From Capnocytophaga bilenii (GTDB lineage Bacteria > Bacteroidota > Bacteroidia > Flavobacteriales > Flavobacteriaceae): 64,000 nucleotides of DNA. A program made the position numbers and the translations under genes. The notes beneath the pieces are model-generated. The model saw nothing but the letters and a program-made list of their open reading frames with translations, was not told the origin of the DNA and did not search any database. Positions within the stretch are counted from its first letter, which is position 1, and each line of letters opens with the position of its first letter. Of the stretch, positions 9,540 through 18,271 are shown one piece after another. The DNA lies in NCBI RefSeq assembly GCF_017565765.1, contig NZ_JAGDYP010000005.1:62001-126000 (forward strand), read 5' to 3'.

Positions 9540-10274
9540 CTAATGTTGAAATACAGTGCGTGCTAACTGAGGGAAATCTATAAAAGGATTGCGATTGCCT
9601 TGAGCCCCTTCTATCACGTTGTTGCGCTGGTGTTCAAAGTCGGATACGGGGTCTTCTTCGTTCCATTTCAGGAGCAAATCAAGTCCGCCAGTGCTAATAT
9701 CTTCGTTTATTTCTTCGTTATATCGCAAATTGAGGTAGAAAATCATACGGGCTACATCGCCTTTCCACTCATCACCAGGGTACCAAGCTTTGTGGTGTAA
9801 CTTAGCAGCTCCTTTTCCTTCAGTAAAAGGGTGGTTGCTACGCCTTGTATTTACTTTTTTATCGCATACCCTCAAATGATGGAGGTCGGTAACTGCTTCG
9901 GTTACAATTTTAGAGCGCGGATAGATATGTTCTGTATTAAAAGTAGTGGGTTCATAGTTTTTGTTGCCTTCATATTCTTTCCAGAAGCGTTCTTCGCCCG
10001 TATATACCAGCACTACGTTTTCGGGATGGGTAAGACTTGCATCGCACTTGTATAGGTACTTATGACGCTGTTTATAGGTGAGGAAGTGGGTATGCTTGCT
10101 AATGGTAAGCACTGCTAAATCGTCATAGAGAGCCTTGCCTGTTTTGGTAAAATCGATTTCTTTGTAATAAGATTTAAGCGCATCGGGCACTTTGATAGCC
10201 GTTTTAGCCGATTTTTGGGCTGACGAGCAAGCTACAAAGATGGTAAGAAAAAGTAAAAAGGTTAATTTTTTCAT
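9540..10274 (-). CDS. Endonuclease I family lipoprotein
   Basis: 244-aa predicted extracytoplasmic nuclease of the EndA/NucM family. The signal peptide ends in FVACSS (lipobox Cys16). The beta-beta-alpha-metal type motif is visible as FNTEHIYPRS with HLRVCDKKVNTRR downstream. Such enzymes degrade external DNA for nutrient or phosphate use. It lies between the FAH-family gene (7-bp gap) and recQ (6-bp gap); that co-transcription is probably not functional. Confidence 0.88.
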   Translation of the reverse strand: MKKLTFLLFLTIFVACSSAQKSAKTAIKVPDALKSYYKEIDFTKTGKALYDDLAVLTISKHTHFLTYKQRHKYLYKCDASLTHPENVVLVYTGEERFWKEYEGNKNYEPTTFNTEHIYPRSKIVTEAVTDLHHLRVCDKKVNTRRSNHPFTEGKGAAKLHHKAWYPGDEWKGDVARMIFYLNLRYNEEINEDISTGGLDLLLKWNEEDPVSDFEHQRNNVIEGAQGNRNPFIDFPQLARTVFQH

Positions 10275-10281
10275 AATAAGG

Positions 10282-10893
10282 TTATTTTACGTTGATTTTA
10301 AAGCAAGATTCGTTGTTCAGGAAGCCTTCAAAAACATCGCCTTCGGTTACTTTGCCTACACCTTTGGGTGTACCCGTAAAGATAAGGTCGCCTTTGCGAA
10401 GTGTAAAGTACTGAGAAGCTTCTGCTATAATTTGGTTGAAATTCCAAAGCATTTGGTTTGTATTTCCTATTTGGGCAAGTTGGTTATTTTTGTTCATACT
10501 AAAGCTGAGTGCATCGAGGTTGCCCAATGAATTTTTATCTATAAATTTTCCTATTACGGCAGAGCCGTCAAAAGCCTTGGCTCTTTCCCACGAGAGTCCG
10601 CTACTGGCTAATTGCTTTTGCAGGTCGCGTGCTGTAAAATCAATACCTACGGTAATTTCATCGTAGTATTTATGAGCGAATTTTTCGGCAATACACTTTC
10701 CGTTTTGGTTGATTTTGAGCACTATTTCCAGCTCATAATGAAGGTTTTGTGTAAAATCGGGGATATAGAAGGGTAGTTCGGGGTTGTGAACTGCTGTATC
10801 GGGTTTCATAAAGAGTACCATTGTTTTTGGTATTTCACCATCAAATTCTTTGATATGGTCGAGGTAATTTTTTCCTACACAAATGATTTTCAT
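10282..10893 (-). CDS. Fumarylacetoacetate hydrolase family protein
   Basis: 203-aa single-domain FAH-fold enzyme. Marks are the N-terminal ICVGKNYLDHIKE, the metal ligands in YELEIVL (Glu-x-Glu), DFTARDLQ, and the C-terminal GDLIFTGTPKGVG. Members act as acylpyruvate hydrolases or oxaloacetate decarboxylases; the exact substrate cannot be told. It is the first gene of the FAH-endA-recQ run. A TATCTTTG -7-like box on the minus strand at 11066-11073 would give it a leader of about 170 nt that contains an 11-bp tandem repeat. Confidence 0.9.
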   Translation of the reverse strand: MKIICVGKNYLDHIKEFDGEIPKTMVLFMKPDTAVHNPELPFYIPDFTQNLHYELEIVLKINQNGKCIAEKFAHKYYDEITVGIDFTARDLQKQLASSGLSWERAKAFDGSAVIGKFIDKNSLGNLDALSFSMNKNNQLAQIGNTNQMLWNFNQIIAEASQYFTLRKGDLIFTGTPKGVGKVTEGDVFEGFLNNESCFKINVK

Positions 10894-11009
10894 AGTATGA
10901 TTATTATTTAGTTGTTAGTCTTTAGTGATTGGAGTTTTGGTTAGCTGTGCCAAGCTGCACGGGCTTTTATCCTTCGTCACATACTCGGCTGCACCAGCTC
11001 GCCGACTTT

Positions 11010-11042
11010 CCTTCGCTCAACCTTCGCTCAACCTTCGCTCGA
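11010..11042. repeat. 11-bp tandem repeat, copy A (3 units)
   Basis: Three contiguous units of CCTTCGCTCAA (the last CCTTCGCTCGA) in the divergent intergenic region between the FAH-family gene and the E1 gene. The reverse complement AGCGAAGG(T/A)TG is the unit seen again at 49971-50003 and 57500-57543. No coding potential. Confidence 0.85.
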
Positions 11043-11093
11043 GGTTCGGTGGGAGAAGTGAGGTGCAAAGATAAAAATAAATTTTGTATTATG

Positions 11094-11124
11094 TTAGTCA
11101 ATCTTAAAAAAAGTTGTATATTTG
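11094..11124 (+). promoter_or_regulatory. Promoter of the E1 alpha/beta gene
   Basis: TTAG (11094-11097), 19-bp spacer, TATATTTG (11117-11124), followed by CA. The -7 box fits TAnnTTTG exactly and the -33 box has one mismatch. It predicts a leader of roughly 50 nt before the ATG at 11182. Confidence 0.65.
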
Positions 11125-11181
11125 CACAAGTTTTATAAATATTAAAATAACATCAACTTAAAAACATTAGATCATATTATA

Positions 11182-13554
11182 ATGAATAAAGAAGATATTT
11201 TGCAGGACTATAGTATTGCGGTAGTAAGTAGAGAATGTAGCTTGATGGGTAGGCGTGAGGTACTTACAGGCAAGGCTAAGTTCGGTATTTTTGGTGATGG
11301 TAAGGAGGTGCCGCAGGTGGCTATGGCTCGCGCTTTTAAAGATGGAGACTTCCGTAGTGGCTATTACCGCGACCAAACTTTTATGATGGCTATAGGGGTA
11401 CATACCGTGACTCACTTTTTTGCGGGACTCTATGCTCACGCTGATATAGAAGCTGACCCTACCAGCGCAGGGCGACAAATGGGCGGGCACTTTACGACCC
11501 ATAGCCTTGATGAGAATGGCAACTGGAAAGACCTTCTAAAACAAAAAAACAGTGCTAGTGATATTTCTTGTACGGCAGGACAAATACCTCGTTTGTTAGG
11601 TTTGGCACAGGCTTCAAAAGTATATAGAGAATTGCCTATAGCACAAAGCGAGGGATTTTCTAACAAAGGTAACGAAGTAGCTTGGGGCACCATAGGCAAT
11701 GCAAGTACCAGCGAAGGGCATTTTTTTGAAATGATAAATGCGGCAGGAGTGATGCAAGTACCGCTTGTAATGTCGGTATGGGACGATGAGTATGGTATTT
11801 CAGTTCCTAAAGAATACCACACTACCAAAGAAAGTATATCGGAAGTGCTAAAAGGCTTCCAGAGGGACAAAGACCACAAAGGAATAGAGATATTTGTAGC
11901 TAACGGCTGGGACTACCCTGCGCTATACGATATTTACCAAAAGGCTGCTAAAATAGCGCGCGAGCAACACACCCCCGTGCTTGTGCACGTAAAAGAGCTT
12001 ACTCAGCCACAAGGGCACTCGACTTCGGGGTCGCACGAGCGTTACAAAAGTGCAGAGCGATTGCAATGGGAAAAAGATTTTGATTGTATTGCTAAGATGC
12101 GGGAGTGGATACTTTCTGAAGGTTATGCTACAGAAGAAGAGCTGGACACTATAGAAGAAGACGCTAAAAAACAAGTGCGTGCAGGAAGAAAAAAAGCGTG
12201 GGATGCTTATATCACTCCTATAGAAAACGAGCGCAAGGCACTTGTACAACTAATGAATTCTTTGCCTATAGCTGATGAGCATACTCAAGCTGCTGTAAAA
12301 AATGTTATAAACGAGCTGAACAATGTTCCTACACTCTTGCGCAAAGTAGTGAGCAATGCTGCAAGAAAGGCACTGCGCTTAATAGTGAAAGAAAATGAAG
12401 CGGTTACTGCCCCACTACGCCAATGGATAACACAATATTTGGAGAATAACGAACCTAAATACAGCAAATACCTTTACACTGAAAGCAACTATAGTGCTAC
12501 TAAAGTGGATGAAGTGTTGCCTGAATATGACCCTACCGCAGAGCTGGTAGATGGGCGTATCGTACTACGTGAAAACTTTGATGCTTTGCTTACAAAATAT
12601 CCTAACTTACTAATATTTGGTGAAGATACAGGAAATATAGGCGATGTAAACCAAGGATTGGAAGGCTTACAAAAGAAACACGGAGCTATAAAAGTGGGCG
12701 ATACGGGAATACGCGAAAGTACTATCATAGGGCAGGGGATAGGTATGGCAATGCGTGGACTGCGCCCTATAGCTGAAATACAATATTTGGACTATATACT
12801 TTATGGATTGCAAACCCTTAGTGATGATTTGGCAACAATGCACTATCGCACCTTTGGGCGACAATCATCACCACTGATTGTGCGCACTCGCGGACATCGC
12901 TTGGAAGGGATATGGCACGCCGGATCGCCTATGGGTGTATTACTACACGCCCTGAGAGGTATCTGTATCTTGGTGCCTCGCAATATGGTGAAAGCAGCTG
13001 GTTTTTACAATACATTATTGGAGTGCAACCAACCTGCAGTGGTAATAGAGTGCCTAAACGGCTACCGACTAAAAGAAGGCTTACCGCTGAACCTTACGGA
13101 GTTTAAAACACCAATAGGGGTAGTAGAAACCGTACGAGAAGGGAAAGATATAACTGTAGTGTCATACGGTTCTACCTTGCGTATTGTAAGTGAAGTAGCC
13201 GATGAGCTTTACGCTATGGGGATTGATATAGAGATTATAGATGTTCAATCATTAGCACCATTTGACCTTCGCCACGATATAGTGAAGAGTGTGCAAAAAA
13301 CAAACCGATTATTGGTAGTAGATGAAGATATGCCAGGAGCGGCTTCTGCTTATATATTGCAAAAAATAGTAGAAGAACAGGGAGCTTATCAGTATTTGGA
13401 TAGTGCTCCACAAACTTTGGCTGCGGGCAACCACCGTCCTGCTTATGCTACCGATGGGGATTATTTTTCTAAACCTAATGCTGATAGTATTATAGAGAAG
13501 ATATACAGCATTATGCACGAGGCAAATCCTGCAAAATATCCGAGATTGCTATAA
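11182..13554 (+). CDS. 2-oxoacid dehydrogenase E1, fused alpha and beta subunits
   Basis: 790-aa thiamine-diphosphate enzyme in which the usually separate E1 alpha and beta chains are one polypeptide. The alpha half holds the ThDP loop GTIGNASTSEG (171-181). After a linker rich in charged helices (about 300-440) the beta half begins near residue 450 and has IFGEDTGNIGDVNQG, GIRESTIIGQGIG and DEDMPGA. It decarboxylates a 2-oxoacid, most likely branched-chain or pyruvate, and feeds an E2 lipoyl domain. E2 and E3 are not in the window; lipA at 62.5 kb makes the lipoyl group such complexes need. The fused form is typical of Bacteroidota. Confidence 0.9.
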   Translation: MNKEDILQDYSIAVVSRECSLMGRREVLTGKAKFGIFGDGKEVPQVAMARAFKDGDFRSGYYRDQTFMMAIGVHTVTHFFAGLYAHADIEADPTSAGRQMGGHFTTHSLDENGNWKDLLKQKNSASDISCTAGQIPRLLGLAQASKVYRELPIAQSEGFSNKGNEVAWGTIGNASTSEGHFFEMINAAGVMQVPLVMSVWDDEYGISVPKEYHTTKESISEVLKGFQRDKDHKGIEIFVANGWDYPALYDIYQKAAKIAREQHTPVLVHVKELTQPQGHSTSGSHERYKSAERLQWEKDFDCIAKMREWILSEGYATEEELDTIEEDAKKQVRAGRKKAWDAYITPIENERKALVQLMNSLPIADEHTQAAVKNVINELNNVPTLLRKVVSNAARKALRLIVKENEAVTAPLRQWITQYLENNEPKYSKYLYTESNYSATKVDEVLPEYDPTAELVDGRIVLRENFDALLTKYPNLLIFGEDTGNIGDVNQGLEGLQKKHGAIKVGDTGIRESTIIGQGIGMAMRGLRPIAEIQYLDYILYGLQTLSDDLATMHYRTFGRQSSPLIVRTRGHRLEGIWHAGSPMGVLLHALRGICILVPRNMVKAAGFYNTLLECNQPAVVIECLNGYRLKEGLPLNLTEFKTPIGVVETVREGKDITVVSYGSTLRIVSEVADELYAMGIDIEIIDVQSLAPFDLRHDIVKSVQKTNRLLVVDEDMPGAASAYILQKIVEEQGAYQYLDSAPQTLAAGNHRPAYATDGDYFSKPNADSIIEKIYSIMHEANPAKYPRLL

Positions 13555-13576
13555 GCGTTTTTTCTACGCTTATAGC
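13548..13576. terminator. Hairpin across two convergent stop codons
   Basis: GCTATAAGCG (13548-13557) and CGCTTATAGC (13567-13576) form a perfect 10-bp stem with a 9-nt loop TTTTTTCTA. The left arm covers the E1 stop, and the right arm lies in the last codons of the S4 gene. There is no T-run after the stem on either strand, so termination may need Rho, or the hairpin may protect 3' ends. Confidence 0.6.
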
Positions 13577-13971
13577 AAATCATCGTCATCATCGAGGTCT
13601 TCTTGGAAGTCGTTTAGAAGATTATCAATAGCACGGCGGTCTTTTTTGGTAGGGCGACCTTCGCCTTTTTCGCGGTAATAATCTTGAGCTAACTGCTGTA
13701 ATTCGGCTTGCTCAAAGGCTTCTTTAGGGGTATTATCTTGCCTATAAAGGTCGACCAATTTAGCTCCTACACGGCTAAGAGGAATATCGAGGACTTCCAG
13801 CTGGTAATTGATATGGTTTTTACGGACGATAATCTTATCATTTTTATAAACCTCACGAGAGGGCTTCACCTGCTCACCATTGATTTTGATATGACCTTTT
13901 TTGCAAGCCTCAGTGGCTATATTGCGCGTTTTGTAATAACGCACACACCATAAATACTTATCTATTCGCAT
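13570..13971 (-). CDS. S4-domain RNA-binding protein, Hsp15-like
   Basis: 133-aa protein whose first 65 residues are an S4 domain (MRIDKYLWCVRYYKTR, then GHIKINGEQVKPSREV). The rest is a basic, then acidic tail ending in DDDDDLL. Hsp15 (HslR) binds 50S subunits carrying stalled nascent chains and helps recycle them. The Bacteroidota version is regularly annotated this way. A TACTTTTG box on the minus strand at 14004-14011 is a candidate -7 element. Confidence 0.88.
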   Translation of the reverse strand: MRIDKYLWCVRYYKTRNIATEACKKGHIKINGEQVKPSREVYKNDKIIVRKNHINYQLEVLDIPLSRVGAKLVDLYRQDNTPKEAFEQAELQQLAQDYYREKGEGRPTKKDRRAIDNLLNDFQEDLDDDDDLL

Positions 13972-14061
13972 AACAAATTAAATTATTTAACAATCTGTGG
14001 GCACAAAAGTACAAATAATTTTGTAACTTTGGCGCACAATAAAAAAAGACAATTATATAAT

Positions 14062-14907
14062 ATGCTCAACAAATTTTTATTCGGTATCAGCCTTATAAGT
14101 ACATTACTAATAGTTTCGTGCAAGAAAAACGATAACAACAGCCCTACAGCAACGCCTCCACGCGATGTAACTGAAGTGAGAAATGAAAACAATGCAGCTA
14201 TAGAAAACTTTTTAAAAACACACTCACTTACTTACTCATCTACAGCTTCTTTTGACGCAAAGGTTACCTTTGCAACCACTACCAATACTACTAATGCTAT
14301 ATGGGGTAATAGCGACTTAAAAACGTTGGAATTGGATGTGTATGACGATAATAATAACAAAATACGCCATAAGTTGTATTATATGATACTACAACAAGGC
14401 ACAGGGACAACTACGACTATAGCTGATTTGGTGTATGTGAATTACAAAGGACAATTGCTAAACTTAAGCGTGTTTGACGAAACTGTATCACTATCTCAAC
14501 GCAATTGGATTGACCTTATAGGTGATATTACTGATAACAAAAAGAATGGAACTATAAAAGGTTTTGCTGAAGGAGTTTCGTTATTGAAAGCCTCATCAGG
14601 AAATAGCTTAGAGAATGGAAGTGGAGGATTTTTAGTACCTCCTTCTGATTGTGGTATAGGAGTATTCTTTATTCCCTCTGGGTTGGGTTATTTTAATGCC
14701 AATCAGGCTAAAATACCTGCTTATTCACCGCTTATTTATACAGTGCAGCTCATAGGTACTACACGTGCCGACCACGATAGTGACGGTATCCCTTCTATAA
14801 ATGAAATAAGACGCGACAATTATGGTATTGTTACTTTTCCTAATTGTAATGCTGCAAAAGAAACTGTTTATAAGCCCGATTATTTAGACCCTAAAAACTG
14901 TGACTGA
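14062..14907 (+). CDS. FKBP-type peptidyl-prolyl isomerase lipoprotein
   Basis: 281-aa lipoprotein: the signal peptide ends LIVSC (Cys20). I start at the ATG at 14062 because this gives a proper signal sequence; the frame is open upstream to 14029, but those codons overlap a TAACTTTG promoter box (14024-14031). The middle contains an FKBP-like core (YYMILQQGTGT, VYVNYKGQLL, IKGFAEGVSLLKA, FIPSGLGY). A final segment, DHDSDGIPSINE, looks like a thrombospondin type-3 Asp-rich loop. It probably folds outer-membrane or surface proteins. The stop overlaps the pssA start by one base. Confidence 0.85.
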   Translation: MLNKFLFGISLISTLLIVSCKKNDNNSPTATPPRDVTEVRNENNAAIENFLKTHSLTYSSTASFDAKVTFATTTNTTNAIWGNSDLKTLELDVYDDNNNKIRHKLYYMILQQGTGTTTTIADLVYVNYKGQLLNLSVFDETVSLSQRNWIDLIGDITDNKKNGTIKGFAEGVSLLKASSGNSLENGSGGFLVPPSDCGIGVFFIPSGLGYFNANQAKIPAYSPLIYTVQLIGTTRADHDSDGIPSINEIRRDNYGIVTFPNCNAAKETVYKPDYLDPKNCD

Positions 14908-15611
14908 TGAAAAAATACATTCCCAATAGTATTACCCTTGCTAATCTTTTCTGTGGTACTATTGCTGTAGTATTGGCAGTAGAAAACCGATTGGACTGGG
15001 CAGCCTTATTTGTAGGCTTAGGTATCTTTTTTGATTTCTTTGATGGTTTCTTTGCCAGACTATTAAATGTGAAGTCGGATTTGGGATTACAACTAGATTC
15101 CTTAGCAGATATGGTAACCGCAGGGGTGGTACCTGGTATTGCAATGTATCAGCTACTGAAGGGAAGTACTTGGGTAGTGGAAAATGAAACGGCAATAGCG
15201 GGCTTTGTGCCTTATATAGGCTTTGTAATTACTTTAGCCTCAGCCTATAGATTGGCAAACTTCAATATAGATACTCGCCAAACTACAGGTTTTATAGGGT
15301 TGCCTACACCTGCTAATACGCTACTAATCCTCTCATTACCCCTCATCTTACAATATGAACCTACTGAGTGGATGATATCTATGTTGCAGAATGTATGGGT
15401 ACTGATAGGTATTACCTTGCTGAGTGCTTATCTGCTAAATGCTGAAATTGCTCTTTTTGCACTGAAATTTAAAGATTATTCACTGAAGAATAACGGAATA
15501 AAGTATTTGTTTTTAGCAGTGAGTGCTGTACTTTTAATACTACTAAAAATAAGTGCTATCCCTATTGTTATATTGTTATACATAGCCTTATCATTAGTAA
15601 CGAAGCGATAA
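14907..15611 (+). CDS. pssA: CDP-diacylglycerol-serine O-phosphatidyltransferase
   Basis: 234-aa integral membrane enzyme making phosphatidylserine, the precursor of phosphatidylethanolamine. The CDP-alcohol phosphatidyltransferase motif DGx2ARx8Gx3Dx3D is visible in FDGFFARLLNVKSDLG with LDSLAD. Several TM segments follow. Its start overlaps the FKBP stop (TGATG), so the pair is one transcript. Its 3' end overlaps comEC from the other strand by 18 bp. Confidence 0.94.
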   Translation: MKKYIPNSITLANLFCGTIAVVLAVENRLDWAALFVGLGIFFDFFDGFFARLLNVKSDLGLQLDSLADMVTAGVVPGIAMYQLLKGSTWVVENETAIAGFVPYIGFVITLASAYRLANFNIDTRQTTGFIGLPTPANTLLILSLPLILQYEPTEWMISMLQNVWVLIGITLLSAYLLNAEIALFALKFKDYSLKNNGIKYLFLAVSAVLLILLKISAIPIVILLYIALSLVTKR

Positions 15612-17507
15612 ATCTTCTTTCATTCTATCTAAATTGATTTTAGGTATCTTTTGAGTGAAAATAACACTATCAATAACTACTTGCTTAGATTTGGGATATA
15701 CGCCTAAAGTATCCATCAGCAAGTAGTTTTTATTTTTAAAACGCAAGGTATAAGGCATTTTCTGTAAGTGGATATTATCAGCACCGCTGTTTTTTAAATA
15801 GTTCATCACTATAGGATCTAACTGTAGGGTATCATTTTGGTACACAGTAAGATTGCTGCCTTGCCTAATGGTAATAACTTTATCGTTATATTTACTGAAA
15901 ATGAGCATCTCTTCGGCAGTTTCTATATGGTATTTATTGTAAAAACGAACTCCTTGCCAAAGAAGAATACTAAGCGAAATAGCCATTATAGCCTTATAAC
16001 TTCGGTAATGACGAAAATACACCACACTTGCTACTATTAATAGGCAGGAAATAAGCAAAGGTATATTGAAATAGATATTCCTAACGATAAAAGGCTCTTG
16101 CTGTGCGATGATTTGCACAAGAGCGTTCATTAGCCATACTAACTTTTCGGTTATAAATATAAATGGGTAAGGCAGCTGCAAACCTATAGCCATAATTACC
16201 AATGATAAGATACTAACTACAAGAAGTGGCGACAATAAAGGCACTACTACTAAATTTGACACAAAAAATAGTATAGAAAACTGATGAAAATAATACAAAC
16301 TAATAGGTAATACTACTATTTGTGCTGTAAATCCTATGATAAATAACGACCACACTTTGTTTAGATACTTATTATTAGGATACCACCATCGCAATATAGG
16401 CGGATAAAAGGTAAGTATGGAAAAAACAGCTGCATAACTGAGCTGAAAACCTACATCATATAAATAATAAGGGTTATAGAGCAACAAGAAGAACATTGAG
16501 ACGAGAAGGGCGTCAAATCGTCCTTGTCTATTGCGGAACAAGAATGATAGCCCTATAAAACTAAACATTACAGTAGCTCTCAGAACCGAAGCCGAAGCAC
16601 CTGCTATAAGTGCAAAAGCCCACAAGCCAGCTAGTAACAATATATATCGCAACCACTGATAAGGAAGTGTAGCGTAGGGGAGCTTTTGTAACAAAAATAA
16701 GAGTATCATAGTAATAATCCCTACGTGCAAGCCCGAAATAGCTAATATATGCACAGCACCTGCATCTATATAGCTTTGATAAAGTTCTTCGCTTAATTCA
16801 CTCCGCTTGCTTAATAAAAGTGTGTTTAGTAGGGGGGCTGTATCTTTATTGAAAGTATGATTGATGGTGGAACTCAAATAATTGCGAGCACGTTCTATAT
16901 AATCACTCATTTGATGAGAATTTATAGGTTGTGCTTGGTACTTTATAACATTGGCTTTCCAATATACTCCCTTACGCTCCATATACTGCTTATAATTAAA
17001 TTGGTAAGGATTTTTGGGTGGCGGTATAGGATTACATTTTGCAACGAATGTCAACGGAGTATTATGAGATAGGAGGCTATCGGTAAGTTTAGAAGGAAAA
17101 AAGCACAAAATATCACCTGTTACACTTTGCTTATTAGCTACTGATAGTTTAACACAATAAGTAGTACCATAGTCTTTTTGGGAGACTTGCTCTACAATAT
17201 TACCCTGTAATACATAATAGTCATCGGGGGTGAGGAGGTGCGTGTAATGAGAGGGATAGGCTGTAGGAGTATGCACCACGGTTACCAAAGCCCCTACCGC
17301 TACTGAACAAGCAAGGGTGTGCCATACAAATCCGTATCTAAAAATGTATTTTTTGAGGTATAAGTATAGGTGTATAGCAAAGGATAAAAACAAGGAGAGT
17401 GCAATAATGAAGGTAACATAAAAAGGAGGTAACAGTATACTTGTGATACTGATACCTCCTATGATACCTAATAATATAATTAATATGTTTAGATTTACAT
17501 ATCTCAC
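15594..17507 (-). CDS. comEC: ComEC/Rec2 family competence protein, lacking the C-terminal MBL domain
   Basis: 637-aa polytopic membrane protein. ComEC forms the inner-membrane channel for single-stranded DNA in natural transformation. The signature HILAISGLHVGII (around residue 255) lies in the Competence domain, preceded by the N-terminal soluble DUF4131/OB region and followed by about ten TM helices. The C-terminal metallo-beta-lactamase domain of Bacillus ComEC is absent; only about 110 poorly conserved residues follow the last TM, a form common in Bacteroidota. The start overlaps the NlpC/P60 stop by 4 bp. Confidence 0.9.
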   Translation of the reverse strand: MRYVNLNILIILLGIIGGISITSILLPPFYVTFIIALSLFLSFAIHLYLYLKKYIFRYGFVWHTLACSVAVGALVTVVHTPTAYPSHYTHLLTPDDYYVLQGNIVEQVSQKDYGTTYCVKLSVANKQSVTGDILCFFPSKLTDSLLSHNTPLTFVAKCNPIPPPKNPYQFNYKQYMERKGVYWKANVIKYQAQPINSHQMSDYIERARNYLSSTINHTFNKDTAPLLNTLLLSKRSELSEELYQSYIDAGAVHILAISGLHVGIITMILLFLLQKLPYATLPYQWLRYILLLAGLWAFALIAGASASVLRATVMFSFIGLSFLFRNRQGRFDALLVSMFFLLLYNPYYLYDVGFQLSYAAVFSILTFYPPILRWWYPNNKYLNKVWSLFIIGFTAQIVVLPISLYYFHQFSILFFVSNLVVVPLLSPLLVVSILSLVIMAIGLQLPYPFIFITEKLVWLMNALVQIIAQQEPFIVRNIYFNIPLLISCLLIVASVVYFRHYRSYKAIMAISLSILLWQGVRFYNKYHIETAEEMLIFSKYNDKVITIRQGSNLTVYQNDTLQLDPIVMNYLKNSGADNIHLQKMPYTLRFKNKNYLLMDTLGVYPKSKQVVIDSVIFTQKIPKINLDRMKEDLSLRY

Positions 17508-18259
17508 ATTACTCTCTTTGCCATTCTAAATGCCTTTTTGTAGTAGTTTTCACTAAGAGATGAGATAACCACTCCTCTTTTGGAGGAAGCGTGGACAAAC
17601 TTAACTTCTCCATCTTGCACATCAACTACCATACCTACGTGTGAAATTCGGTTATGTCTTAAAGTTTTAAAAAAGAGTAAATCGCCGACACGTACATTTT
17701 TAAGTTTTATTCTTTTACCTTGTGTAGCCATCTCTTGAGAGGAACGCGATAACGGCACATCAATAGCCTTAAAAGTAGTGCTTACAAAGCCTGAACAATC
17801 CATTCCTTTTCGAGTAACCCCTGCGTGTTTATAAGGTGTTCCCAAATAAGAAAAGGCAGTATCCAATAAAAGCTTCTGAACGTCCATATCTACAGCATTT
17901 TCTGCAAGTACCTCTTCTTCTACTAAATCTTCATCACTTTCTATTTCTGAGGCAGCAGGAGCTCTATTATCAGCGTATTGCACTCTTTTTTTAGTGTTTC
18001 TTTTGCGCTTAGAAGAGGTAGCTACTTTCCTTTTAGAAGAAGTAGTTGCCCTTTTTTTAGGTGTTTTAGCTACTATTGCTTTAGCAGTATTCTTTTTCTT
18101 TTTTTGTGCTGTAGTAGCTACTTTTTTCTTATTATTACTTTTGCCTTTTATAGCTGTAGTTGTTGTAGTCTTCTTGGTTTTTGACTGACTGGCGCAGTTT
18201 GAAAAAGATAACAAACAAAACACCAATAACAAAGAACCTAAAAGTTTTGAAATATACAT
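17504..18259 (-). CDS. NlpC/P60 (C40) peptidoglycan peptidase lipoprotein
   Basis: 251-aa cell-wall hydrolase. Lipobox FSNCAS (Cys22), then a Lys/Thr/Arg-rich low-complexity linker (about 26-95), an acidic patch, and the C40 domain (about 128-251). The catalytic Cys155 is in MDCSGF, His207 in RISHVGM, and the third residue is near VHASS (His223). It cuts peptidoglycan stem peptides. It is the middle gene of clpC-nlpC-comEC, 12 bp after clpC. The basic linker could hold it to anionic wall or lipopolysaccharide. Confidence 0.92.
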   Translation of the reverse strand: MYISKLLGSLLLVFCLLSFSNCASQSKTKKTTTTTAIKGKSNNKKKVATTAQKKKKNTAKAIVAKTPKKRATTSSKRKVATSSKRKRNTKKRVQYADNRAPAASEIESDEDLVEEEVLAENAVDMDVQKLLLDTAFSYLGTPYKHAGVTRKGMDCSGFVSTTFKAIDVPLSRSSQEMATQGKRIKLKNVRVGDLLFFKTLRHNRISHVGMVVDVQDGEVKFVHASSKRGVVISSLSENYYKKAFRMAKRVM

Positions 18260-18271
18260 ATTTTTATCATT

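Noticed and set aside
17978..18188. Phe/Cys/Val-rich plus-strand ORFs opposite the NlpC/P60 gene
   Set aside because: They are the antisense of the Lys/Thr-rich linker of the lipoprotein; low-complexity coding sequence yields such shadows.
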